From JAQVWU01 sp964628455 (GTDB taxonomy: Bacteria > Bacillota > Clostridia > Oscillospirales > CAG-272): DNA of 51,059 nt. Position 1 is the stretch's first letter. Each line of letters begins with the position of its first letter. Under the pieces are notes generated by a model. It saw only the letters and a program-made list of their open reading frames with translations. It was not told the DNA's origin and made no database searches. The DNA is taken from the NCBI GenBank assembly GCA_964628455.1, contig CAZVPD010000006.1:1-51059 (forward strand). Reading direction: 5' to 3'. This document shows positions 25,403 through 33,851 of this stretch, in pieces. A program made the translations under genes and the position numbers.

Positions 25403-25738
25403 ATGAAAACAACTTTTTGGCCTGTCAGCAAACACGGGAAGTGGGCTGTTATTCTGGCAATACTTAATCTTCTTGCGGTTGTGGCGGGATTTTTAATTCC
25501 CCGGAATGAAGAATTTTCGGGTTTTGATATTTTACTCCAAAATCCCCTGCTTGCAGTCATAACCGTTTTGATGTTTTTAATCGGAATCGCAGTTACGGTG
25601 CTTGCCGTAATTTCAATTAAAAATCACAAAGAAAGATCCATATTGGTTTTTTTGGCTTTATTGGCGGGATTTTATAGTATTGCCGGATTTCTCGGCACTG
25701 TTGTGAATTTATATTTAATGACAAAATTCACGCTTTGA
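25403..25738 (+). CDS. small three-helix membrane protein
   Basis: A 111-residue hydrophobic protein of unknown function. Three transmembrane helices are predicted by eye at about 14-33, 48-72 and 79-103, joined by short loops with few charged residues. No conserved motif is recognisable. AAAGGGG lies 13 bases upstream of the ATG, somewhat far, and a recognisable promoter precedes it. It stands alone between the rRNA methyltransferase and the convergent sialidase gene. Confidence 0.6.
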   Translation: MKTTFWPVSKHGKWAVILAILNLLAVVAGFLIPRNEEFSGFDILLQNPLLAVITVLMFLIGIAVTVLAVISIKNHKERSILVFLALLAGFYSIAGFLGTVVNLYLMTKFTL

Positions 25739-25937
25739 GTTATCGAAGCCGTTTTTACAGAAACAATAAATCCATAATATAATAAAGGTAAATATGCGGT
25801 GTTTCTTATAACCGTATGATTGTTTATTTGAAGATCATAACGGTACGGATATATAATAAATCAGTAACATCAGAGTAAAAAGTTATCCGCTGACCGTGAA
25901 TGACTTTTTTTATGAATGCCAAACGAATCGATGTTAT

Positions 25938-26000
25938 GCCTTCCGCGTACTGCGGCTGTTGGAATCAGCTGTATCGGAAAGGTTTTCTGTAACGGAAGGC
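25938..26000. repeat. 8-bp inverted repeat with long loop
   Basis: GCCTTCCG (25938-25945) and CGGAAGGC (25993-26000) flank 47 bases just after the sialidase stop codon. It could close the 3' end of the sialidase transcript, but there is no T-tract. The rest of 25739-26008 shows nothing recognisable. Confidence 0.35.
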
Positions 26001-26008
26001 GGATTGAT

Positions 26009-26983
26009 TTAATTCAAATCAAACGATTCGACCGACAGCGCCGAAAGACCGTCGCGTTCGAAAAAGCAGTATATTCTGCCGTCTTTATACGCGATGTCCG
26101 AATAGCCCGCTTTGCCGTAAACCGGAATTTCCGCCGCCCAGGTTTTTCCGCCGTCACGCGAAAGCTTTATCTTCAGGTTTTCCCGTGCAGTTTCGCTGTC
26201 GCAGCCCGAATAGGCAAGAAGACCTCTGTCATGCAGGGAGAGCAGCGACCCGAAGCACTGCGGATCCCTCAGTCCGTCATCGAAAGCAGGTTCCGTGAAA
26301 TTTCTTTTTCCGTCGGGTGAAACGGCAGCGGCGCGCCGCCGTGTCTTCCCCTGATGGCGGATATTGAACATGACGCTGCCGTCCTCAAGCTGTGCCGCCG
26401 TCGTCTCGTTCGGATTCGGCAGCGTATCCGACGCGGCTATCACGTCTCCGCCCTGCCAGGTTGCGCCCCCGTCGTCCGAAACGAGCGAGGCAGTGACCGA
26501 CGGGCTGTGATGACGCTGCGGACTTGAAGCCAGCCAGACGGGAAGAACGATCCGTCCGTTATCGAGTTCGATTCCGTGACCCGGACCGACCGCGCAGACG
26601 TTGAAATCATAAGCCGGCCTGAAATCCTCAAACGCTGCGGTGATCTCTTTTTCCCGGGAAAAAGTCAGACCGTCGTCAAAGCTTCTGCGCACAAACGTCC
26701 GTTCGTAATTCAGCTGATACAGAAGGAGGACGCATCCGTCCCTCATGGCGCAGAGCACCGGATTGTTGACCGCCAGACGGTCGTGCCTGCCGGCAATCAC
26801 CCGTTCACTCCATGTTTTTACGTTGTCCGTGCTTCTGCGCATACCGACCGCACGGGTGTCCCAGTCATCCGGCGTCAGGCGGCATTCGTAGGAAACGATC
26901 AGCGTTCCCGCCGCGGTGCAGATGACAGCCGGTATCCGGTAACAGCCGAACCCGCCTTCTCCGCGTTTTTCAATATCGGTCAT
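26009..26983 (-). CDS. exo-alpha-sialidase-like protein (BNR repeats, GH33-type)
   Basis: A 324-residue six-bladed beta-propeller. The arginine of the R-I-P motif near the N-terminus (C-Y-R-I-P-A-V) binds the sialate carboxylate. Asp-box repeats are visible as S-D-D-G-G-A-T-W, S-R-D-G-G-K-T-W and a degenerate S-F-D-D-G-L-T-F. An N-E-T-T segment and a later F-F-E-R supply candidate catalytic Glu and partner residues. There is no signal peptide, so the protein should be cytoplasmic and act on imported sialosides or related sugars. Start at 26983 is set by AAGGGGGG six bases upstream. It is divergent from a solute-binding lipoprotein gene only 89 bp away. True substrate may differ, since some BNR proteins act on other acidic sugars. 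Confidence 0.75.
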   Translation of the reverse strand: MTDIEKRGEGGFGCYRIPAVICTAAGTLIVSYECRLTPDDWDTRAVGMRRSTDNVKTWSERVIAGRHDRLAVNNPVLCAMRDGCVLLLYQLNYERTFVRRSFDDGLTFSREKEITAAFEDFRPAYDFNVCAVGPGHGIELDNGRIVLPVWLASSPQRHHSPSVTASLVSDDGGATWQGGDVIAASDTLPNPNETTAAQLEDGSVMFNIRHQGKTRRRAAAVSPDGKRNFTEPAFDDGLRDPQCFGSLLSLHDRGLLAYSGCDSETARENLKIKLSRDGGKTWAAEIPVYGKAGYSDIAYKDGRIYCFFERDGLSALSVESFDLN

Positions 26984-27007
26984 TTCGTACCCCCCTTTAT
27001 GTTGTTC

Positions 27008-27036
27008 TTGCAAAAGCGAAATCCCTGTGATACAAT
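27008..27036 (+). promoter_or_regulatory. promoter of the solute-binding protein 3 operon
   Basis: TTGCAA (27008-27013) and TACAAT (27031-27036) with 17-bp spacing and an extended TGA, within the region shared with the divergent sialidase gene. Confidence 0.65.
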
Positions 27037-27072
27037 AAGTTCAAATCCATGAATAACGATGAGGTATCTGCC

Positions 27073-28557
27073 ATGCTTAAAAAAACCGGACGCGCGGCAG
27101 CCGTTGCGGCGGCGCTGATGCTGTCCTTTTCCCTGCTTCTGTCCTGCGCCGGAGAAACGCAGTCCGCCGTTTCCGAAACGACGGAACCGTCCGTCACCGA
27201 AACGGCTGCCGAAACGGAACTCCTGCCCGGCCTTCCCGACGAGGACTTCGGGGGAGAGACGATGAATTTTCTCGTCAGATCCGAAAAATTCCACTGGTAT
27301 TGGAGTTCAAAAGAGATTTATTCCGAAAAAGAGAACGGCGAGGCGATCAACGACGCTGTTTTCTCGCGCAATATCTGGGTCGAAGAAAAGTATAACTGCA
27401 GGATCACCGAATACCGTTCCGACAATCCCATAGCAGACGCCAATAAAGCGATAGGCGCCGGCGACGATGTGTATGACGTCTTCATGATCAATATGTATGA
27501 GAATTCGGGACTCGCGCAAAAAGGCGGACTCGCAGACTTTAAAAAGATCGAATTTATCGGCCTTGACAAGCCCTGGTGGGACGCGCGGGCTTCTTCCTCC
27601 CTTTCCATCGGGGGCAGGCTGTTCTGGACGCTGGGGGACATCAATATTATGGACAACGACGCCGTCTGGTCGAACCTGTTCAATAAGCAGGTGGCCGCCG
27701 ACTTCGGCCTCGAGGATCCGTATAAGCTGGTCCGCGAGGGAAAATGGACATTGTCGAAAATGTATGAGCAGGCAAAGGCTGTCGTCACGGATATAGACGG
27801 CGACGGCGCCATCGGGATCAATGACCGCGTGGGTCATTTGTCGGAAGTTTCAAACACTTACGGAATGTTTATAGGGGCCGGCGAATCCATCGCAAAGAAA
27901 GACGGAGAGGACCTGCCGTATCTGTCCATGGACGGCGAACGCGCCGCGGACGTCATCACGGCCGTATTGGATCTGATGCTCGACGCCGACACCACGCTGC
28001 TCGCGGACAACTACACGGGCAAATACAGCAATCCGTGGGATGAACTGACGCGCCCCATGTTTATGGAAAACCGCGGTCTTTTCTACACCATCGGTCTGGG
28101 CACGGTGACCCTGCTGCGCAATATGGATTCGGACTTCGGCATCCTTCCGATCCCGAAATACGACGGGGCGCAGGCGGAGTATTACCATTATGTGAACCCG
28201 TGGTCGGCGTCCACCGTATCGGTCCCGGCCGTCAACGGAAATCTGTCTTTCACGGGCTTTATACTCGAGGCTATGGCTGCAAAATCCATGGTGACTTTAA
28301 CACCCGCATACTACGAAATAACGCTGACAAACAAAGTGATGCGCGATACCGATTCCGAAGAAATGCTCGATATCATTCTCGGATCGCTTGCCTATGACTT
28401 CGGAGCCGTGTTCAACTGGGGCGGTACGACCGAACTGTTCGCCCAGCTGACCAATCAGAAAAGCTATGACTATGCTTCCGCTTACGCCAAAAAGGCTTCT
28501 TCGGCGCAAACCGCTATGGAAAAGACGGTCGAAGCATTCAAAGCGCTTGAAAATTAA
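27073..28557 (+). CDS. extracellular solute-binding lipoprotein (paralogue 3 of 6)
   Basis: A 494-residue substrate-binding lipoprotein. The signal peptide ends in L-L-S-C with the lipidated Cys at residue 25, then a Thr/Glu-rich linker. It has the family motif K-P-W-W-D-A-R, the calcium-type loop D-I-D-G-D-G-A-I-G-I-N-D (the most EF-hand-like of the set) and a C-terminal S-A-Y-A-K-K helix. The start at 27073 has GAGG eight bases upstream; the in-frame ATG at 27049 has none. It is divergent from the sialidase gene and followed 21 bp later by a two-domain esterase, so it may bind acetylated or sialylated oligosaccharides. That ligand is only an inference from neighbours. Confidence 0.85.
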   Translation: MLKKTGRAAAVAAALMLSFSLLLSCAGETQSAVSETTEPSVTETAAETELLPGLPDEDFGGETMNFLVRSEKFHWYWSSKEIYSEKENGEAINDAVFSRNIWVEEKYNCRITEYRSDNPIADANKAIGAGDDVYDVFMINMYENSGLAQKGGLADFKKIEFIGLDKPWWDARASSSLSIGGRLFWTLGDINIMDNDAVWSNLFNKQVAADFGLEDPYKLVREGKWTLSKMYEQAKAVVTDIDGDGAIGINDRVGHLSEVSNTYGMFIGAGESIAKKDGEDLPYLSMDGERAADVITAVLDLMLDADTTLLADNYTGKYSNPWDELTRPMFMENRGLFYTIGLGTVTLLRNMDSDFGILPIPKYDGAQAEYYHYVNPWSASTVSVPAVNGNLSFTGFILEAMAAKSMVTLTPAYYEITLTNKVMRDTDSEEMLDIILGSLAYDFGAVFNWGGTTELFAQLTNQKSYDYASAYAKKASSAQTAMEKTVEAFKALEN

Positions 28558-28578
28558 AGAAACCGGAGAGTAGAACAG

Positions 28579-30378
28579 ATGAAGCTTGTCATAAGCGGCA
28601 TATCCGACTGGAAGGGTTACCGCAAAGTTGATTTTACCATAGACGGAAGGGAAAGCTTTGTCGTCTGTCCCCGAAAGGCGGCGAAGGGAAGTCCCTGGGC
28701 CTGGCGTACCGAATTTTTCGGCGCGTTCGACACGGTCGACATGGCTCTGCTTGAGCGCGGATGGCATCTGGCTTATCACCGCACAAGCGATATGTACGGC
28801 TGCCCTCAGGCAATCGAAAACATGCACCGCTTCCGCTGCGCGGCGGTCGGACACTTCGGCCTTGCGCGCCGCGCCGTGCTGTTCGGCTTCAGCCGCGGAG
28901 GGCTGTACGCTTTTAATTACGCCGCAAAGTATCCGTATTATACCGACATTCTCTATCTTGACGCGCCTGTGCTGGATATCCGGTCATGGCCCTGCGGCAG
29001 GTCCGGCGGCGGCGAGTGCCGCACACAGTGCCTGAATATTTACGGTCTTACCGAGGAAACGCTGCCTTTTTTCAAAGGCAATCCGCTGGATAAAATAAAC
29101 GAGGTCGCGGAAAACAATATACCCGTCATCCTTGTTGCCGGAGGGGCGGATGAAGTGGTTCCCTATGACGAAAACGGAGCCGTTCTCGCGGAACGGTATA
29201 AAGCGGCGGGAGGCATCATAAAAACGATCGTCAAACCGGACTGCGGGCATCATCCGCACAGCCTTGATGATCCGTCTCCCGTGGTTGATTTTATAGAAGC
29301 GCATTCGTCCGCCGCGCCGCAGCTGAAAAACACAAAAAACTGTCTTGCCGTAAAAAAACGCCTGACCGCCGGCTATTTCGGAGGTTCCATTACCGAGGGA
29401 GGGGGAGAAAACGGCTGGCGTGCATCGGCGACAAAATGGCTGCGCAGCCGGTATCCCGAAGCCGAAGTCATCGAAATTCAGGCGGCAATCGGCGGAACGG
29501 GCACCGAACTCGGTGTTTTCCGCTGCGACCGCGACCTGCTTGAAGCCTGTCCCGACCTCGTCTTTCTCGAATTCGCGGTTAACGACAGCGGCGGATCATG
29601 GGAAAAAACCGGTTCCGACACGGAGGCGATCATACGCAAGATCTATGCCCGGAATCCGTATGCGGACATCGTCATGGTTTACACCATAACGAAGTCTATT
29701 GCAGACGCGCTTGCCGGAGGGGGTCGGTATGTGAGCCGGGATGTTCACGACTCGCTGGCACGGCGCTACGGCATTCCGTCCGCCGACATCGGAGAGGCGC
29801 TTTCCCGGGCGGTAAATGAATCCGCGGACGGCGACTGGACCCGGTATGCTCCCGATACGGTCCATCCCAACGCCGAAGGATACGCCGTATACAACGAGGT
29901 TATGCATGCGTTTATGGAAGGGGCGCTTTCGGACGAAGCCGGAGCTTTGTCGCGGAAAGTTTTGCCGGAACCGATGTTCACGGGACTTCTGACCGGCGCG
30001 TCTCTGGCCGATGCGGTTTCCGCCCGCGGCGAGGGCTGGCGCACGGTTGAAAAAAGCATGTGCGGACGGTATCCGCATTATATCGAAGCGCTTGTGCCCG
30101 GCGCGTCTCTTGAATTTGAATTTACCGGGAGTGTCGCCGGCGTATACTGGATGATGGCCGAAGATTCGGGCGACATCCTTTATTCTGCGGACAGCGGGGA
30201 ATCCGGCACCGTGAGTTCATGGGATCCGTATTGTCTGCATTTCAGCCGTGCCGGAAGCCGTATTCTCGTCTCGGGGCTTCAGCCGGGAAAACACAGGCTG
30301 AGGATTACGGTTTCAGACAAAAAAGCGGAAAAATCAACCGGTCATGCCGTCCGCATCGGCGCGTTTATGGTCGGTTAA
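28579..30378 (+). CDS. two-domain esterase: alpha/beta-hydrolase fused to SGNH hydrolase
   Basis: A 599-residue protein with two hydrolase folds. Residues 1-240 are an alpha/beta-hydrolase with nucleophile Ser105 in G-F-S-R-G-G, Asp191 in G-G-A-D-E-V and His224 or His225 in C-G-H-H. Residues 260-450 are an SGNH/GDSL hydrolase: the nucleophile Ser270 lies in G-G-S-I-T (block I), the block III Asn335 in F-A-V-N-D and the Asp426/His429 pair in D-T-V-H-P. About 140 further residues form a beta-rich tail. There is no signal peptide. Two esterase centres in one chain suggest stepwise removal of acyl groups from one imported sugar. It follows solute-binding protein 3 by 21 bp and ends before a terminator. 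Confidence 0.8.
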   Translation: MKLVISGISDWKGYRKVDFTIDGRESFVVCPRKAAKGSPWAWRTEFFGAFDTVDMALLERGWHLAYHRTSDMYGCPQAIENMHRFRCAAVGHFGLARRAVLFGFSRGGLYAFNYAAKYPYYTDILYLDAPVLDIRSWPCGRSGGGECRTQCLNIYGLTEETLPFFKGNPLDKINEVAENNIPVILVAGGADEVVPYDENGAVLAERYKAAGGIIKTIVKPDCGHHPHSLDDPSPVVDFIEAHSSAAPQLKNTKNCLAVKKRLTAGYFGGSITEGGGENGWRASATKWLRSRYPEAEVIEIQAAIGGTGTELGVFRCDRDLLEACPDLVFLEFAVNDSGGSWEKTGSDTEAIIRKIYARNPYADIVMVYTITKSIADALAGGGRYVSRDVHDSLARRYGIPSADIGEALSRAVNESADGDWTRYAPDTVHPNAEGYAVYNEVMHAFMEGALSDEAGALSRKVLPEPMFTGLLTGASLADAVSARGEGWRTVEKSMCGRYPHYIEALVPGASLEFEFTGSVAGVYWMMAEDSGDILYSADSGESGTVSSWDPYCLHFSRAGSRILVSGLQPGKHRLRITVSDKKAEKSTGHAVRIGAFMVG

Positions 30379-30392
30379 CGGATGGATATATA

Positions 30393-30426
30393 CAAAAACA
30401 GCGGGAGAAAATTCTCGCTGTTTTTG
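30393..30426. terminator. bidirectional terminator between convergent genes
   Basis: CAAAAACAGCG (30393-30403) pairs with CGCTGTTTTTG (30416-30426); a short inner stem and A/T flanks allow use on both strands. Confidence 0.8.
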
Positions 30427-30494
30427 ATTTGTTTTATAAGAATTGACCGCACGGGGCTCCGGCTTTCCGCGCGGTTCCGTTCCTCACGGGAACA

Positions 30495-31052
30495 TTACGG
30501 TTTGATGCTTCCGTCGGAATTGAACAGCGGGAGTTTTTCGAGGTATATGATATCGCTTCGTTTCTGAGCGGCCCCTTCGGCAAGGATCGCCATGCGTCCG
30601 GCTATTCTGCCGCCGGCAGCCAGAACCAGTTTCTCGATCGCCCTCAGCGACTCTCCGGTCGAGATCACATCGTCCACGATCAGGATGTTTTTGCCGCGCA
30701 TCAGATCCGCGTCCGCCGTATCGAGATACAGCTTCTGTTCTTTTGCCGTTGTGATGGAGCGTACGTCCGCTTCGAATATGCCGGTCATATAAAGCTTCGG
30801 GCTCTTGCGGGCGAGGAAGTATTTCCTGTCCCCCTTCTGACGCGCCATTTCGTGAGCCAGCGGGATCCCCTTGGCTTCGGCGGTGATCAGATAATCATAT
30901 TCCGGCGCCGCTTTGAGCAGTGCGCCCGCGCAGGCAACCGTAAGTTCGGGGTCTCCGAAAACAATAAAAGCGCCTATATAAAGATCGTCGTTTACCCGGC
31001 AGAGAGGCAGGTCGCGCCGGACGCCGGCGATATCCATCGTATAGTAATTCAT
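30495..31052 (-). CDS. adenine phosphoribosyltransferase-like purine PRTase
   Basis: A 185-residue type I phosphoribosyltransferase that should join a purine base to PRPP. The PRPP-binding signature I-L-I-V-D-D-V-I-S-T-G-E-S lies in the last third, and the E-A-K-G-I-P-L-A segment corresponds to the base-proximal loop of Apt-like enzymes. Start at 31052 follows AAAGGA; the longer frame begins upstream of the promoter -10. It is divergent from a purine permease gene, each with its own strong promoter, so uptake and salvage are probably linked. Adenine, xanthine or guanine preference cannot be settled by eye. Confidence 0.8.
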   Translation of the reverse strand: MNYYTMDIAGVRRDLPLCRVNDDLYIGAFIVFGDPELTVACAGALLKAAPEYDYLITAEAKGIPLAHEMARQKGDRKYFLARKSPKLYMTGIFEADVRSITTAKEQKLYLDTADADLMRGKNILIVDDVISTGESLRAIEKLVLAAGGRIAGRMAILAEGAAQKRSDIIYLEKLPLFNSDGSIKP

Positions 31053-31089
31053 AACCGTAAAGTCCTTTCGGAAGATGATTTCATACCCT

Positions 31090-31118
31090 ATTATAAATCG
31101 GACAGGAAAAAATGTCAA
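31090..31118 (-). promoter_or_regulatory. promoter of the phosphoribosyltransferase gene
   Basis: On the minus strand a perfect TTGACA (31113-31118) and a perfect TATAAT (31090-31095) with 17-bp spacing. Confidence 0.85.
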
Positions 31119-31150
31119 CGCGATTTATGAATAAATATTTAAATAAAATC

Positions 31151-31179
31151 TTGACAAGGCATATCTTTTCATATATAAT
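31151..31179 (+). promoter_or_regulatory. promoter of the purine permease gene
   Basis: A perfect TTGACA (31151-31156) and a perfect TATAAT (31174-31179) with 17-bp spacing. The leader of about 90 nt is too short for, and does not contain, a purine riboswitch. Confidence 0.85.
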
Positions 31180-31273
31180 CAACATGGTGACGGATAAAAC
31201 TTCACGAAACGGAAACCGGTATTATTTTTTTTTGTCTTTTCGGAATCCCAAAAAATATTTACGGAGGAAGCTT

Positions 31274-32632
31274 ATGCTTGAGAAAATTTTTAAGATCAAA
31301 GAGCGAAAATCAAGTTACCGCGCCGAAATTGTCGGGGGCATCACCACTTTTTTTGCCATGGCGTATATTATTTTCGTCAATCCGAACATCCTCTGCGTCG
31401 ATCTGGGAGACGGTTTCTTTCCGGCGATCCCGGGGGAATACTGGCCTCAGGTCCTGGTCGCGACCTGCATAGCGGCGGCACTGGGAACCCTTCTGACCGC
31501 ATTTCTGGCTAACATGCCTTTCGCGCAGGCGCCCGGCATGGGGCTGAACGCCTTCTTTACTTTTTCCGTCTGTCTCGGAATGGGTTATACATGGCAGCAG
31601 GCGCTGACCATCGTTCTTATTTCGGGCATTCTCTTCCTGATCATCGCGATCTCCCCGCTCCGTTCGCTGATCATCGCGTCGATCCCCGCTTCGCTCAAGG
31701 CAGCCATAGGAGCCGGTATCGGTCTCTTTATCGCTTTCATAGGCCTCATCAACTCCGGGTCGGGGATCATACGCCTCGACGGCGCCTCCCATATTACGGC
31801 CCTTAATCTTTCTGCCGAGGGTGCGTTCAACAAATTCGCGATCCTGACCATCGCCGGCATCGTTATTATCGCCGCTCTCATGGTCTGGAAAATCAAAGGC
31901 GCGATCTTTATAGGCATTATCATCACGACCCTGATCGGCATACCTCTCGGGGTAACGGTCATTCCCGACACCTTTACCACATCGGGCATCACGGTAGCCG
32001 ACGTCTTTCTGAAATTCGATTTTGCCGGCATTATGTCGAAAGGTTTTCTCGCCCTGTTTACGGCTGTCATCAGCTTCATGATCGTCGATATGTTCGACAC
32101 GGTCGGAACGCTGATCGGCACGGCCGGCAACGCGGGCATGCTCGATAAAGACGGCAACCTTCCCGGGGGAGACAGGGCGCTTATAGCGGATGCGATCGCA
32201 ACCTGCACCGGTTCGTGTCTGGGCACATCCACGGTCACCACGTATGTGGAATCCGCTGCGGGAATTTCCGAAGGCGCGAAAACGGGTCTTGCCTCGGTGG
32301 TGACCGCCCTCGGCTTCATCCTGGCGATCTTCCTCGCGCCGGTCGCCGGCATCATTCCCGGCGCGGCTACCGCTCCGGCTCTGATCATCGTCGGCGTACT
32401 GATGATGAAGAGCGCTGCGAAGATCGCGTGGGACGACATCGAAATCGCCATACCCGCATTTTTAACCATTGCGATGATGCCTTTTGCCTACTCCATCTCC
32501 GACGGTATCGGATTCGGCTTCATCTCTTTCACCCTGATCAAAGTGATCCGCGGAAAATTCAGGGAAGTTCCGGCCCTGATGTATATCCTGACGGTGCTCT
32601 TCCTCGTTATGTACGTGCTGAAGAATATGTGA
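31274..32632 (+). CDS. NCS2 family purine permease (AzgA-like)
   Basis: A 452-residue integral membrane protein with about 12 to 14 hydrophobic helices, as expected for proton-coupled purine transporters. The AzgA-type substrate motifs are visible: A-P-G-M-G-L-N-A-F-F in the first half and T-S-T-V-T-T-Y-V-E-S-A-A-G in the second. A D-M-F-D-T-V-G-T-L segment characteristic of this subfamily lies between. It should import adenine, guanine or hypoxanthine for the divergent phosphoribosyltransferase. The start at 31274 is fixed by GGAGG seven bases upstream; the longer frame from 31112 spans the promoter. A strong terminator follows. Confidence 0.9.
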   Translation: MLEKIFKIKERKSSYRAEIVGGITTFFAMAYIIFVNPNILCVDLGDGFFPAIPGEYWPQVLVATCIAAALGTLLTAFLANMPFAQAPGMGLNAFFTFSVCLGMGYTWQQALTIVLISGILFLIIAISPLRSLIIASIPASLKAAIGAGIGLFIAFIGLINSGSGIIRLDGASHITALNLSAEGAFNKFAILTIAGIVIIAALMVWKIKGAIFIGIIITTLIGIPLGVTVIPDTFTTSGITVADVFLKFDFAGIMSKGFLALFTAVISFMIVDMFDTVGTLIGTAGNAGMLDKDGNLPGGDRALIADAIATCTGSCLGTSTVTTYVESAAGISEGAKTGLASVVTALGFILAIFLAPVAGIIPGAATAPALIIVGVLMMKSAAKIAWDDIEIAIPAFLTIAMMPFAYSISDGIGFGFISFTLIKVIRGKFREVPALMYILTVLFLVMYVLKNM

Positions 32633-32646
32633 TCGAGAAAATACGG

Positions 32647-32682
32647 ACAGGCGCGCCGGGAAATACGGCGCGCCTGTTTTTT
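32647..32682 (+). terminator. terminator of the purine permease gene
   Basis: An 11-bp perfect stem ACAGGCGCGCC/GGCGCGCCTGT (32647-32657 with 32667-32677) followed by TTTTT. Confidence 0.9.
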
Positions 32683-32703
32683 CGCGGAAAATTTTAAAAA
32701 TAT

Positions 32704-33801
32704 TTATATCACTTCGAGTGCGTCCCTGTCCCCGAGAGGGGCGAACGCGCGGTGCGGTTCCGACTGATACCAGTATGCCACGGAGCTTATGTCGTCCTGA
32801 AGGGGAAGATAACGCCCCTCGCTTCTCCAGCCTATCGCCTGCATGGTGACCTTCAGGTCGGACTCAAAGCGGATCGGGTCCATGATGTGAAAACGGTATA
32901 AATTATGCCGGTTGCCCACCGCATTCGTGGGTCTGCCCCCCGTCGCCTTGATGTCGTAAAAACCGAGGAAAGGCGCCGAATAATTCGACCCGAATCCCCA
33001 GGCTCCGCCGAAATAATCCTCCGTTCCGGTCCCGCAGTATGTGGGATATTCGCCGTCGCCGTCGATGAAGGCTTTGACCTCGCCTTCCCCCCACCATCCC
33101 TCCGTGTTCTGCTGCCAGCACATCTGCGTCCCGACATAATGTCCGTGTCCCCGCACTCCGTCGAGGATGACATAATCCTCGAGATAGACGAGGGGATTCG
33201 AACGGTTGAATTTCGCATGGAAATAGGCTTCGTCGGCTCCGACCTCCCCGGTCTCATAGCTGACCGCATAAAAGAATCCGCCGACAGCCGCGGGATTCCG
33301 GTTTTCGATTTTTATTTTCGCGTGTTTGCGGAAAGGCATCGGGAAATACGAGTTCATGCCGCCGGAAGGGTTGACGTTGACGGGCAGCGCCAGGATGTTG
33401 ATGCGCGTTTTCCAGCCGCAGCAGAAGAAGTCGCCCACGGGCGCTTCGACACTCGGCGATTCCTCCCCGTCCCACCAGACGCGCATGATCAGATCCCGAT
33501 AAAAAGGATTGTCCACTGTGATCCATATATGCGTGATGCGTCCGGGCCCGTTCACATCCATGATCGTCGTCTCCGACCTGCCTTCAAGGGTGATGCACGG
33601 ACGTACTTTCCATTTGACGCCGAGATCGCGGGCGCACGCGTTGGGACCGTCCCAGCGCTGTCCGATTTTTACAACTTCGGGCTGGGGTTCCCGGGTAAGG
33701 GGAGCCATTCCGCCCCTGCCTTTTTCTCCGTAGACATTCTCCGCCGTGATCAGATGCGTCTGCGCGTTTTTCAGTTTGGTAATACCGAAAAAATTATCCA
33801 T
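32704..33801 (-). CDS. GH172 (DUF2961) glycoside hydrolase
   Basis: A 365-residue enzyme of the DUF2961 family, now glycoside hydrolase family 172, whose characterised members act on fructofuranosyl and arabinofuranosyl linkages. The double jelly-roll hallmarks are present: D-V-N-G-P-G-R-I-T-H-I-W-I-T, then E-A-P-V-G-D-F-F, then W-W-G-E-G-E, then G-T-G-T-E-D-Y-F-G-G-A-W with Glu261. The acidic residues in the last two motifs are the expected catalytic pair. No signal peptide is seen, so the enzyme is cytoplasmic. It lies 50 bp downstream of an M55 peptidase gene and is probably co-transcribed. Ribosome binding site AAGGAAGG precedes the ATG. The exact sugar is unknown. Confidence 0.85.
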   Translation of the reverse strand: MDNFFGITKLKNAQTHLITAENVYGEKGRGGMAPLTREPQPEVVKIGQRWDGPNACARDLGVKWKVRPCITLEGRSETTIMDVNGPGRITHIWITVDNPFYRDLIMRVWWDGEESPSVEAPVGDFFCCGWKTRINILALPVNVNPSGGMNSYFPMPFRKHAKIKIENRNPAAVGGFFYAVSYETGEVGADEAYFHAKFNRSNPLVYLEDYVILDGVRGHGHYVGTQMCWQQNTEGWWGEGEVKAFIDGDGEYPTYCGTGTEDYFGGAWGFGSNYSAPFLGFYDIKATGGRPTNAVGNRHNLYRFHIMDPIRFESDLKVTMQAIGWRSEGRYLPLQDDISSVAYWYQSEPHRAFAPLGDRDALEVI

Positions 33802-33851
33802 GAACTACCGACCTTCCTTTTTTTAGTATTTTATAAATCCTGTTTGCCGGC

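Noticed and set aside
31180..31273. Possible purine riboswitch before the purine permease.
   Set aside because: The leader is about 90 nt and lacks the conserved purine riboswitch core.
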